A stretch of 64,000 nt of DNA from Bathynomus jamesi (taxonomy: Eukaryota; Arthropoda; Malacostraca; Isopoda; Cirolanidae). The stretch lies in NCBI GenBank assembly GCA_023014485.1, contig JAJOZX010012049.1:1-64000 (forward strand), read 5' to 3'. How positions within the stretch are numbered: position 1 is the stretch's first letter; the number at the start of each line of letters is the position of its first letter. The translations under genes were made by a program, and so were the position numbers. This document shows positions 1 through 10,333 of this stretch, piece by piece. Under the pieces are notes generated by a model that saw only the letters and a program-made list of their open reading frames with translations, ran no database searches and was not told the DNA's origin.

Positions 1-192
1 ATACAATTTTCATTAATAAAAGGATTATGCTTTGTTGCCAAATTTTCAACACAGGAAATGAATTATGAATATGTTACAAAAATATGACAAACTAATAAAC
101 CCTAGCTGGATATCAGTATCGATTATCGGCCGATACTGTTTTTAATTATCGGTATCGGTTATCGGCTAAAAAGCGATATCGGTACATCCCTA
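1..192 (-). mobile_element. hAT-type element end (ZBED-like family), cut by window edge
   Basis: This stretch is the reverse complement of a segment at about 17207-17370. Both contain the GATATCGG/CCGATA-rich end and the inner part about an AT-rich stretch and TTTGTCATATTTTGTAACATA-like sequence. The outer end reads CGGTACATCCCTA, matching the outer end of the second copy. The second copy still encodes a hAT dimerisation motif, which identifies the family. Only the terminal ~190 bases are inside the window, so completeness cannot be judged. Confidence 0.6.
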
Positions 193-339
193 ATACTTAT
201 TATAATAAATTATTAGATAATAAATTATAGTTCTTAATATATTAATTCCTACTTATAATAATCCTAATTCTGTATCCTGATGAAGTCTGTTTGCCATAAT
301 GATGTTTATTTTATATTGTTATATATTTGTAGTGTATTT

Positions 340-524
340 TATTTCATTTTTGAAAAAGTGCTTCTTACTTTTCAATACTTAATTACATTACAAAACACTT
401 TTGTACTTCAACTTAAGTACTTTTGATAATGTGTACTTTTACTTTAACTTGAGTAAATTTTTTAAAGATTACTTGTACTTTACAGTAACTTAAGTTACAA
501 ATGAAAGAACTTTACCCACCTCTG
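340..524. mobile_element. Probable end of a hAT-type MITE
   Basis: The sequence is full of self-complementary ACTTAAGT / AAGTAC words and ends in TTTACCCACCTCTG. On the other strand this reads CAGAGGTGGGTAAAG, a typical hAT terminal sequence starting with CAG and a purine-rich tract. The opposite end and the target duplication were not found, so the length is a guess. The stretch 193-340 before it is AT-rich and I see nothing in it. Confidence 0.4.
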
Positions 525-599
525 GTTAAAACAGCTAAAATAATCTCATTAAAAATATCAACAATATCTCATTTATTTTTGAATATGCTATCATGATGT

Positions 600-975
600 T
601 CTATAGGGCTGATCCTATCCTGTTTTTTATTATATTTATAGCAACTAAAGAATTTTTTTTATAGTTATTGCTGTTTCTAGCAAGATTTATTTCACTATGC
701 CTTTTGCTACTCCTAATCAAACTATTTAACTTATTTCTTACTTCCTTATAATTATCAGAGTCCACGAGGCTATTATATACTGCTTTTAAATTCTGTGAAT
801 GCTCTTTTCTTGTCTTTAATCATTCTAGCTATTTTCTTATTTCACTACAAAGGTTTCCTAATCTTGTTCTTCATAATAATTCTGAAAGGACTACATCTAC
901 CTTATATCCTAAAATTTCTTTGAATCTAGACCACATTTCAATAGCATTTTTTATTGGAAAATCCCATTTTAGATG
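600..975 (-). pseudogene. Decayed CR1-like LINE fragment (endonuclease-RT linker)
   Basis: Read on the - strand, the translation contains AIEMWSRFKEILGYKVDVV followed, with in-frame stops, by TRLGNLCSEIRK, HSQNLKAVYNSLVDSDNY and KEVRNKLNSLIRSSKRH. This spacing of a Trp-Phe stretch followed by charged helices is typical of the linker between the endonuclease and reverse transcriptase of CR1/L2-type LINEs. It is too degenerate to code. It is not collinear with the RT piece at 1650-2935, since the order is wrong for one copy, so it is a separate insertion. Confidence 0.4.
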
Positions 976-1649
976 TTCAATAGGAATAATATTCTTTTTC
1001 ATATAGGCCTAGACTACTTTATCATTTTTTATTATAGGCCAAGTCTAGCTTATAAACAAATACAGTATTAGGAAAAGTAATTGGTAGCTAGTTTCAATAT
1101 ATGATATTGGGCATATTTTATGGTATTTACTATAGTGTGGGAGAAGGGGCAGTGTGGGGTTTGGTATGGGTGGGTAAAATTGTGGATGATTGGGGTATAC
1201 AGTGTGGGCAAATTCAAAATTCACTTTATAAAGAAATATTTCACATACCCTACCCCCAGCATGCCAATTGCTCATAATTTTATCTACCCACAGTGTACTC
1301 TGTACAGTCTCATGCCCCCCAGTTCCCAACATTAACCATTAACCTTTATTAATAATAATAAAATAAATAAATTTTTTCAATTTACAATGACATGAATAAT
1401 TTTGAAGATCGACTATTTATTTTATTTAATTTGGCCATTAAGCTTTAGGCTTTACTGGGCTCTTATTAAAAATAAGCAGCTAGTTGTTATTAATTAATAA
1501 AATAAATAAATAAGTAAATAAATATTATTAATAGTTAAAACATGCATTACAATATTAAACAATATTAATGGACAATATTAAACAATATTAGTGAACATTA
1601 ATCCTAGATTTTTGTTAGTATGCCATTATTAATCGGACTTCAACTTGGT
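976..1649. other. No gene seen
   Basis: AT-rich DNA with short runs of TAATAATAAATAAA-type sequence. Two overlapping open frames at 1045-1335 on opposite strands have no recognisable motif and biased composition. I see no gene, RNA or element end here. Confidence 0.5.
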
Positions 1650-2935
1650 TTTAAACAAATTTACATTCACAATATTTTTTATATCAGCATGCAAGTCATT
1701 CCATAGTTTCAATCCAATGAAAATGGGTAGTTTTTGAGATGAAGACAATCTAAATTGAGGTATAACAACTTTGATCTATTTCTGGTCTGATACGAGTGGA
1801 TTTCTTGATGAGTTACAAAATATCTATTTACCCATTGCAAATTAATGATTTTGTTCTTACACTTGTAAATAAAAATAAAATGTGCCAGTTTGGTTATATC
1901 GTTGAGCTTTAGTAGGTTTAGCTCTTTAAATATTGCACAAGAGTAATCAAGGAAATCAGCATCAGATAATAACCTTATTGCTCGTTTTTGGATGACAAAG
2001 ATACCATTTAATGCGTTGTTAGCGGAGTTTCCCCAAAACAAGGGTGCAGTATGTTATATACAGAGCCGGATTTAGACGTGTGGAGGCCCTGGGCAGCCTC
2101 CATGTGGAGGCCCCCCTACCTTAGGGGAAGACATAATTGAAGTCATCCATAAGATTCATAATATAATTAACATACATACACTTTCAAAACATCGTGCACT
2201 CTTGTGTCTGTCCATTCCACTCATTTCTGCAAAAAATGAAAGCCTCGGGTTACTCGGGTATTCCATTATAGTGAGAGTAGGCCTAAAAGAGTAATAAAAA
2301 CAAAATAATAATCAGTACACAACAAATAGTAATTGGTAAAAGTTTATGTACTACAGTGGTAGTGGTATTGGATGCGTGTGTTTTTTTGTTGATCATCTAT
2401 CGGGTTTTTCTAGTTTCGGGTTTTTTCTATTTTGATAATGGCTTGTCAATATGTGGAAGCCGGAGGCCCCCAAGATGTGGAGGCCCATGGGCAGCTGCCC
2501 ACTTTGCCCACTCCTAAATCCGGCCCTGGTTATATAAGGAAGAACAAGAGTATGATAAAGAGTCAATAGAACTTGTTTAGGGACTACATTTCTAGGTTTA
2601 AACATTATAGCAACGCTCCTTGAAATCTTTTTTGCTATATAATTTACATGATCACTCCATTGCAAATTCTTATCTAGCATTACACCAAGAAATCTTGTTA
2701 TAGTACACCCCTTTATGGCGATTTCATTAACATTAAGTTCATCAAGATATACATTTCTTTTATTAGTAAAAATCATGAAATTTGTTTTACTGGTATTTAG
2801 GAAGGGTTTATTGGTGGTCAACCATTTCATTACACTGATGAATTCTGAATGAAATATATTCTTAGCTGTATTAACATCTTTGCAAGAAAAAGAGACAGTT
2901 GTAACATCTGCAAATATTATGAAGTTCAGTATTCA
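1650..2935 (-). pseudogene. CR1/Jockey-type LINE reverse transcriptase fragment, split by a MITE
   Basis: The - strand encodes the C-terminal half of a non-LTR reverse transcriptase. In order it shows the catalytic box as FADVTT (normally F/YADDTT, so the second Asp is lost), then FMIF, the box RFLGVMLDKNLQWSDHV, and LLTLYHTLVLPYI. After the MITE it resumes with FWGNSA...IFVIQKRAIRLL. The order RT box, LGV.LD..L.W..H, then W.N....Q.RAIR is characteristic of CR1/Jockey-like LINEs. The frame is interrupted at 2061-2528 by an inserted hAT MITE. No endonuclease or 3' tail is seen. The lost catalytic Asp and truncation make it non-functional. Confidence 0.75.
2061..2528. mobile_element. hAT-type MITE, 468 bp, perfect 8-bp target duplication
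   Basis: The ends read CAGAGCCGGATTTAG and, inverted, CAGGGCCGGATTTAG, a typical hAT terminal repeat (14 of 15 identical). GTTATATA occurs directly outside both ends, at 2053-2060 and 2529-2536, as an 8-bp target site duplication. The inner subterminal regions also pair (GTGGAGGCCC near one end, GGAGGCCC near the other). No transposase is encoded, so it was moved by a hAT transposase in trans. It sits inside the LINE reverse transcriptase frame. Confidence 0.9.
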
Positions 2936-3004
2936 TGAAAAACATTGAATTTTTATAAATTTTGCATATTTATCTCTGGGTCAATCCAGGATAAATCAGG
3001 CATT

Positions 3005-3450
3005 GCCTGAAACCACACCTACTTAGATTTTGCTTAAAATTGCTATACAGGGTTGTTTATGCTGAAAAACACGAAATTTCGAGTTTCAGCCCAATCAGAG
3101 TAACGGTTCAAAAGTTATGGGCACCCCAATTTTGGTGGTGGGGGCTGGCCCCTTAATTTTTAAAAGTCTATAACTCGGTCCCTAATTGAGCTAGGAAAAA
3201 ACTTTAAAAACCGTTTGGAAGCTCAAATCCTAAAGAATAATTGACTCTTAAGTAATAAAATACATTTAATCAAATAGTTAAAAAGTTATATCAGTTTCAC
3301 TATTTTGGGGGCGTGGGGCCACCCCTATGATACAAATATTCAAGATTTTTTTTTGTCATTTTGTACCTCAATTACTCTTCTATATGACGTAGTCAATGAT
3401 ATTGTGTATTTTTCCCCTTCATTAGATGGTGGTGGAGGTTAAAAACACAT
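3005..3450 (+). repeat. Left terminal inverted repeat of the large DNA transposon
   Basis: It shares, in inverted orientation with 16255-16712, blocks such as AACGGTTCAAAAGTTATGG, AAGTCTATAACTCGGTCCCT, AATTGAGCTAGGAAAAAA and AGTTAAAAAGTTATATCAG, with scattered substitutions and small indels. The order of the blocks is the same in both copies, which supports one ancestral repeat rather than chance similarity. The divergence suggests an old element. Confidence 0.75.
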
Positions 3451-5465
3451 TCTATTTGCTGGACTTTGAAATTGTAAACACCATTATGCCTGTTTTACTT
3501 ATCAAGCTCTCTTATAAGAGAGCTATAAGCTATAAGATAAACTTATTAGTGTTTTCCTAAAACTCTAATAATAATAACTGTCTCAACTTTGTTGATCTTC
3601 AAAGGCAAAAAAAAAATACTGCTAGTATAGTTATGTTTTATTGAACAAATTAAGACATTAATTGAATAAAAATAATTGCTATACAATACATTAAATCTGA
3701 AACATTTTTGGTACCTAGCCTAATTCTCAGTATCATGTATTTCAAAGATATACACAACTCTGGTGCCAGATTGAATATTAGGAGTTGACATTTCATGAAG
3801 GATGTTTTTGGCTCTTACCCAACAAACATCATCTTTATCAGTTGGGAAATAGTATCTATTGTTTTTGTTGGAAATAGGAGGAGTTAGAAACTTGATTTTA
3901 TAATCTTGGAATTCTTCTGAATAATCTAAAATGATTCCTAGATATTTTCTACCATCACAAATACATGCAAGATACTTTCCCACAGGAAATTTTTGCTCAT
4001 TTGATAAATCTGGACTCATGTCTGAGTCACCTTGTTCAGAGGTCATAACCCTAACAACATTGCAGTCATTGGAGTCTGAAACTAAATAAGCTTTAATGTG
4101 ACTGAGACATTGGCACAATTCTGCAAAAACCTTGTGTGCTCTTCACTGTCACTGCTTTTGTAAACCTACTACTGAGTTCTGTTTTATTATGATTTATTTG
4201 TTCTTTTGTAATGAATTTAAACTTGATTGACTCAAAATTTTGTGTACAAAAGTCATAGAAACTCTGTGGAAACAAAATGTGTCCTGTTGTTGTTCTTTGC
4301 AAACTAGCTTTAGCTGCTGCTCTCTTCACACTTCCTCCAATGCCATCACAGGCATTTTTACCATGACGAGTGGCAAAAAAGTTCCACTCTGCCTTTATAC
4401 CAAAATCTGTTTCATGATGGCATAAATTGCTAAAATTAAAATGGTTTTTGTATTGTCCAGCACAACCATCGGAAAAATATTTCATTGTTTTCACATTAGG
4501 GAATCTCACTTTAATGTCTTGGACTAAAAATTGTTGAAATGTGTACACTGCTGCAGTGTTATGATCTAAACTATCACTAATGATACAATAGCTAGTGTGG
4601 CTCAATTTACCATATTCCATTTTATATACAACCATTGGGTGTAATGTAACTTGTTTGTTTGTCCAATGGAAGCTCTGTGATGCATCTTGAGTGATGAAAG
4701 AATAGTTCTCAGAAAAGTCTCCCAGTACTAAAACTTCATCTTCACTGAGATTTTGCTTAAGGGTCTTCATGTAGAGGCTTTGACTCTTGGCTATATATGA
4801 TGATGATGAGTAAGAGAATAAATTGATTCTGAAAATTTTTCAATGAATTCCTCCACTGTAATGGTTACACTTGACAAAGTTGCCCTGTCAGTGCTGGTCC
4901 ACTGGTCATATTCAATTGAATCCCTGGAAGTCAGTACATTTAATGTGTTCAAATAGTTATCTACAGCAGCAACACCAGGACATTCTCTACACTGGTGTAA
5001 CATACATTTAATGTTGTCCACATTGCAGACACTTTTTGAATCAATGAATGATAAGTCAAGTACTTGACACCAATTGCTGAAACCATTAATTTGGGGTTCT
5101 GGTGATAGTTATAAATACAAACTGAGTGTGTACTACCTGTACCTCCAGCAATAACACACCATTTGGGTCTAAGAGCTGCAAATGTTGAAAAACTTATGCT
5201 TGAGTCAGTTTCTTTATACCTAAGATACAGTTCTTTCAAATTACTGAGTAAGAGATGCTTTTGTTTCCATCTTTGTCTCTGACACTAACACAGTCCTTTT
5301 TTCCCGGATACACCCGACTAAATTCTGGGTCCTCATAAAAAGCTGTCACATTAGAAATAGTTTCATCACTTATCTTTTTCCCTTTACTGTATTTAGGAAC
5401 ATTTGGCAATATTCCATACTGTTGCTTCATGCTCCTGGCTTTATCAACAAGATATCTACTAGCCC

Positions 5466-6342
5466 CAGACATGGGCAGTAATGTATTTGAAAATACTTAA
5501 ATACGTATTTAAATATATATTTATAAATACTTTTTGGAGAGTATATTTAATTACGTATTTAAATACTTTCAAAAAGTATTTAGTATTTGTAAATACCTGT
5601 TTTTAAATACATTTTTAAAATACTTTTTTGTGAACTGTTCAATTTTGCGAGGATGTACAGTACTAACCACCCAGTATTTAACTGGTACCACAGAACACAG
5701 TTAAACATTTTTGAAGGTGCTTGTGCTTCCAGCAAGTTCCAGGCTCAGAAGGCTGGAACTTTCTGGAAGCACCTTGAAAATTGGAACTTCCAGCCTGCTC
5801 TAGTGGCAATTGTCACAGACTTACAGCTGCAGTGCGGCAGCCAGCAGTCTATCCTGAGGCATTGTCATATGTGGTTGTGTAAAGTTCAGCGCTAACTGTG
5901 CAATTAGCTTTAGTCTATTGATCATATTAGACAAGGACAACATTTGTAACATGGCTGCAGCAAGTGGAAGTGGTGGAAAAGGTGGTAAAATAGAAGTTGT
6001 TGATGGTGTAAGTGAAAATAAAAATAGTGAATCACACCTGCACCCACTTTTTGATGGAAAATATTTGGAATAACTTCCAAAGATGGTAGTAAAGTGAAGA
6101 CTTTGTCTTCTGTGCCAGCTTCTCAATTTTATTTGACTCTAAGCTGATGTTAGTGATTTTATGTGGTTTTTGAAAAGTATCTAAATTGTATTTGAAATGT
6201 ATTTAAATACATTTTAGGAATAATGTATTTAGTACTTAAATACTTTCTAAAACCTGTATTTTATTTAGTATTTAATTACTCTTATTTTCAAGTAATGTAT
6301 TTATTATTTAAATACATCTAAAGTATTTACTGCCCATGTCTG
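5466..6342. mobile_element. hAT-type MITE, 877 bp, perfect 8-bp target duplication
   Basis: The ends are CAGACATGGGCAGTAATGTA and, inverted, CAGACATGGGCAGTAAATAC. ACTAGCCC lies directly outside both ends (5458-5465 and 6343-6350) as an 8-bp target duplication. Subterminal DNA is rich in TATTTAAATAC words that form nested palindromes. The middle (5650-6130) is not palindromic and holds only unconvincing open frames. It sits in the exon of the large transposon gene; the apparent ATG at 5470-5472 belongs to this insertion, not to the gene. Confidence 0.9.
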
Positions 6343-6899
6343 ACTAGCCCCAAAGAACTCTTGAGTTTTTGAGATGGTGTATAGGGATTAGGGTTTGTCC
6401 TTATATGCAGCTTTCTTCATCCCGGGAAATCCTGGGAATTCCCAGAAAAATGAAGCCAACTCCTGGGATCCCGGGAAATCCAGGAAATGGTTGTATATTT
6501 AAGAGAACGGTAATTTTTTTATTGTTCAGTGATAAAATACCCTTTTAGAATTGGGATAACCAATTACTTATGCCTAGATGACCACTTTTGCATTGTAATA
6601 CTTGAATTGAATTTACCAATTAGTGGTAGCTATTTATTATTTATTAAACATAATATTTATCATGCTATTCATCTGCAGGGGACAAATAAAAGGCTAAAAT
6701 ATTATATTCTTCATTTAATTATAATTAAGTGCATTTGCAAAAAGAGAGAGAAAAAGAAACTTCATTCAAAAAAATTAATTTATACCTTTTATCTCAACAT
6801 ATTTTATCTTAAAATATTTAGCCAATACAAAAAAAAAAAATAAAATAAACTTCACTAGAAAAAATAATTTCATCCTTTTATCTTAAAATATTTAAAGAG

Positions 6900-7118
6900 T
6901 CAATCAACATTTTTAAAATAGCTTCTTAAAAAACATAAACAATCGATACTTCTATGACTAAGATGAGTTCTCAACTTGGTGATAAATAAAACTGCTGCAG
7001 AAAAGGCTCTTTCTGATTCAACAGAAGTTGGCGGAATAGTTTTCAGTGCATCAAATAAATTCATGATATTTGAAGTTCTGTTCCCTATTGTCTCGAATAA
7101 CTGCAGTTCTTGCTTCAA
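6900..7118 (-). pseudogene. hAT transposase C-terminal dimerisation domain (remnant)
   Basis: The - strand product contains PPTSVESERAFSAAVLF followed by KLRTHLSHRSIDCLCFLRSY. This is the hAT C-terminal dimerisation signature (P-T-S-x-x-x-E-R-x-F-S, then R-x-x-L, then L-F-L). Only ~72 residues remain, and upstream coding sequence toward 7190 has stops. It belongs to the hAT element whose TIRs are at 6389 and 14640. The rest of its transposase is missing or decayed, so it is not autonomous. Confidence 0.75.
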
Positions 7119-7190
7119 ATGCTTGCTTAAACTCTGAGCAAGATGAGTTGCCTGCGATCGCTAGATAATATACTTAGACTCGGTTCCTTG

Positions 7191-7882
7191 CAGGAGTGGC
7201 TCGCAGGTAGGCACTGTGGAACTGCAGCACCCCCATGATCTTATGATCTTTATATTTAAATATTTAAAATAGCCTCTCCGATTGTTTTTTTTCAATGAAC
7301 TTTGAGTTTTTAAATCAGATTATATCCATTTTTCCTTAAACTAGTTCAATGCTGAACGAATGAATCACGAAAGTAGCTTCAGCCTTCCCGTGGAACTGCG
7401 TACTTAACAGTTCCAGATTTTGTTCGAAACGCTTGAAACCTCGGTGGCGGATGTACGAAGAGCGAGTCAGAATCGCGGGTTTAAGAGGATCCAAAGCACT
7501 GTGGACAGAGCAGTGCCAATTTGTTTGTTTGACGTGGTAGTTGTGTTGCTGTATCGTTTGCTAATTCGGAATTTAATTTCCGAATTGCATTTATCAGTGA
7601 TTCGTTATCATTTATTTTTTGTCGTAAGATTGAAGTTAATTATATAATAATTGGATTATTTACAATATATAGTTTTCATTTCTTAGAATATTTTTTCGCT
7701 CGGAATAAAAACAGAAGAATGGAATTTGTTTATAAATAAAATTTTTGGCAAATTCGAAATTACCTGTTAAGCGTAAGTACCCTATAATTGATTTTATGAT
7801 ATTATGTTACTTATTTTTATGACTGAGTAGTTATCTATTTATCTATTCGACTTTCTCTCTCTATATATATATATATATATAT
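7191..7882. other. hAT interior/UTR-like DNA before LINE A; possible nested hAT end
   Basis: The sequence CAGGAGTGGCTCG at 7191 resembles, inverted, CACGAGCCGCCACTG ending at 14330 (10 of 13 positions), a known style of hAT end. No matching target duplication is visible, so a further nested element is only possible. The rest is AT-rich and ends in a CT run and the TA array where LINE A begins. No gene is seen. Confidence 0.3.
7862..7882. repeat. (TA)n microsatellite, 5' target of LINE copy A
   Basis: A run of TA dinucleotides ends exactly where the GC-rich LINE starts (ATCCCCCTCG). A second TA array follows the poly-A tail at 14253-14264, so the LINE sits within a TA array. Confidence 0.9.
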
Positions 7883-8413
7883 CCCCCTCGATTAGGTACT
7901 CCGGCTTGCCGGGCCGAGGGGGCTCGTACACCTCGTGGGTTGTTGAGGTTTCCTCAACTCCTCGCGGGGTGTGGGCGAAGAGTTACCTAGTTGCGTTTTT
8001 TTTTTTTTTTTCCCCCCTTTTCTTTTCTTTTTGCTCCCCCTTTTTTTCCGTCTCCCGGAATTTCTTTTGTCTTGACTCGGTCCTGTGCCTCTGTCAATCG
8101 TAGTATCCCCCCCCCCTCTGTTTGTATTTGCAGTCTTGGGGTCATCAGGTGCACCCGCCGGGGGGCATCGCTCCGCGGCTGAGCTGTGCTCCGGGGACGG
8201 TACGGGCGCCCGGACCGCTGCTGCGTCTGGATTGGGTCTTTGCTTGGCCCTTAACGGACAAATCTCCGTAGTGCCAATCTGCTGTTTTTAAAACGACAGT
8301 TAGGTTGGGGGGCGGGCTACCCGGGACGTTGGGGCCTGCGCTTTGAAGGATGCAGCGGCGGCTGGTGCATCGCCTTGGGTCCGAGGCTGCCGTTTTTTGT
8401 AAAAATACTGTTT

Positions 8414-10297
8414 ATGGGTTCTATTACTAAACTTCACTCCCCTCTTGTTGACGACTCTGGCCCGCCCTTGGATTTGGATCAGACTACTACTTCTGGTCGT
8501 TCAGCGGCCTCTGCCTCCGCTGGATTGACCCTCAAGCCGTATGGCCCCCTCTCGTCCTCTGCGGTGTCTGGCTCTCGTGGCCGGACTCGTGGTGGCCGTA
8601 GGGCGGGGTCTTCGCGGCCCTTGTTCTCTCGCCCACTCTCGGTTACCGTTACACATGGACCTGTCTCTGCTGTCAATTTCTGTCCGGTGGACAGGTTCCT
8701 TGTTCTCCGCCCTTCCGCTGGCTCCCTTCCGGGCAACTCGGAACGGGTGTTTCAGCGCCTTAAGACGATAGGAGTTCCCTGTCGTTATGATATCCGCCCT
8801 CTGAGGGATGGGTCTCTTCTTTTGAAGTCCCGTTCTTCGGGGGTGACTGGGTCCCTTCTACAGTTGCAGGATGTCTTGGGTTGCAGAGTTTCTGTGACTC
8901 CCCATCCGCAATTGAATAGCTGTCAAGGCACCATTTTCGCTTCCCGTCTGCTGTCAATCCCGGTTGGCGAGTTGCAGGAGGATCTTGCCCCCCAGGGGGT
9001 AACGAAGGTCTTCCGCTTTTCGCCGCGGCGGGATGGTGCTCTTACCCCGTCCGCTCGTCTGCTCCTGACCTTTGACTCCCTTGTGCCTCCGGCCCAGGTG
9101 TTCTGGGGCATGGGTGATCGCCGGTCGTGTGAGTTTTCGGTGCGACCATATGTGCCTGACCCGGTTCGCTGCTTTGGCTGCAACCGGTTCGGCCATGTTA
9201 GCTCTGCGTGCCGCCGTGAGGGTAAGCTATGTGTCCGCTGCGGTGGGCCTGCGCACCCTACCCCGTGCACGAAGCCCCCGCGGTGCTCGAACTGTTCGGG
9301 GGCCCACCCTTCCTCTTCTCGGGACTGTCCCGTTTTCAAGTTTGAATTTGAGGTGCGGTCCTTAAGGACTACCGAATTCCTTAGTGCGCGGGAGGCGCGC
9401 GATAAGATCCATGACCGGGAGCCGCGGCGGGGGTTGTCCTACGCTGCGGCTCTTGGCCCTGGCGGGTCCTCGGGCCCCTCCCGTGCTACCCCGGCGTCTA
9501 CTGGAGTGGTGCCCCCCCTGCAAGTCCCGGGGGTTGGTGGTCCTCCTGGCGCCGCGGGTCCTTCTTGTTCCTCTGCCTCACTTTCTGACATCCCATCTGA
9601 TTCCCTGCCTACAAGTGCCCCTTCTCCCCCTCCGGCCTTGGGGTCTGGATCCTTGCCTACTCGTCTCTCGGGTGGGGAGGGGGATGCCCCGAAGGAGAGG
9701 AGGAAGCGTCGCCGTGGTCGGAGTCGGAGTCCTTCCGACCCGATCCTGACTGCTGCTCGCCTTGCTTCCCCTTCTTCCCCGTCTTCACCGGAGGGGAAGC
9801 GGCGCGCTGTTCCTGATCCGCTCGGGACTCCCCTCCCCCCCCCTATACGGAGCGCTGGTGAGGCGTCACCTCCCGGTGCCCCGACCAGTGTCCGGGTGTC
9901 GGTCGAGGTACACTGCCCCATGACACCCTCGATTACTGACTCGGTTCCCATGATAGACCCGGTCGAGAGGGGCCTGGCCCTCCTTCATGGGGTCTCTCTC
10001 TCTCCGGCTCCTGCTGAGAGTGGTCGGGTCTCTCTCCTGGATCTACCTCTCCCACCTGTGGTCGACCTTTCCTCTCCCCCCCGTCAGTGCTTGTCTGGTT
10101 TGACGAGCCCTCGAACAGCTGGTTCCCCCCGGTCCCCCTCTTGTGGGGAGTTGGGGGTTTCGGCTGGGCCCGACTCGTCGTCTCCCCCCCGCCGGGAGAG
10201 CCCCCCTCTGACCTCCCTGTTCTACTCTCCACTTCTCGTCCTACTACGGGTGCAGCAGATGCGGAGTCGGTGGCCCCTACCCCCCAGTTCTGGGTGA
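8414..10297 (+). CDS. LINE copy A ORF1, gag-like nucleic-acid-binding protein
   Basis: This ~627-codon open frame is the RNA-binding ORF1 protein of LINE copy A, which packages the element RNA for retrotransposition. Roughly a third of the way in lies a cluster of three Cys-rich zinc knuckles: CFGCNRFGHVSSAC, CVRCGGPAHPTPC and CSNCSGAHPSSSRDC. The C-terminal half is Pro/Ser-rich with an Arg-rich patch (ERRKRRRGRSRS), suited to RNA or nuclear binding. I chose the ATG at 8414; the frame is also open to an ATG at 8375 with a less likely leader. The homologue in copy B is 700 residues, so the length is close to complete. ORF2 follows after about 40 bases. Confidence 0.8.
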   Translation: MGSITKLHSPLVDDSGPPLDLDQTTTSGRSAASASAGLTLKPYGPLSSSAVSGSRGRTRGGRRAGSSRPLFSRPLSVTVTHGPVSAVNFCPVDRFLVLRPSAGSLPGNSERVFQRLKTIGVPCRYDIRPLRDGSLLLKSRSSGVTGSLLQLQDVLGCRVSVTPHPQLNSCQGTIFASRLLSIPVGELQEDLAPQGVTKVFRFSPRRDGALTPSARLLLTFDSLVPPAQVFWGMGDRRSCEFSVRPYVPDPVRCFGCNRFGHVSSACRREGKLCVRCGGPAHPTPCTKPPRCSNCSGAHPSSSRDCPVFKFEFEVRSLRTTEFLSAREARDKIHDREPRRGLSYAAALGPGGSSGPSRATPASTGVVPPLQVPGVGGPPGAAGPSCSSASLSDIPSDSLPTSAPSPPPALGSGSLPTRLSGGEGDAPKERRKRRRGRSRSPSDPILTAARLASPSSPSSPEGKRRAVPDPLGTPLPPPIRSAGEASPPGAPTSVRVSVEVHCPMTPSITDSVPMIDPVERGLALLHGVSLSPAPAESGRVSLLDLPLPPVVDLSSPPRQCLSGLTSPRTAGSPRSPSCGELGVSAGPDSSSPPRRESPPLTSLFYSPLLVLLRVQQMRSRWPLPPSSG

Positions 10298-10333
10298 GTC
10301 GGGGAAACCGATTCCGTCCCTGGTTACGGACCG

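Noticed and set aside
6529..6843. 104-codon ORF
   Set aside because: Lys/Ile-rich product of an AT-rich, A-run-containing tract; no motif.
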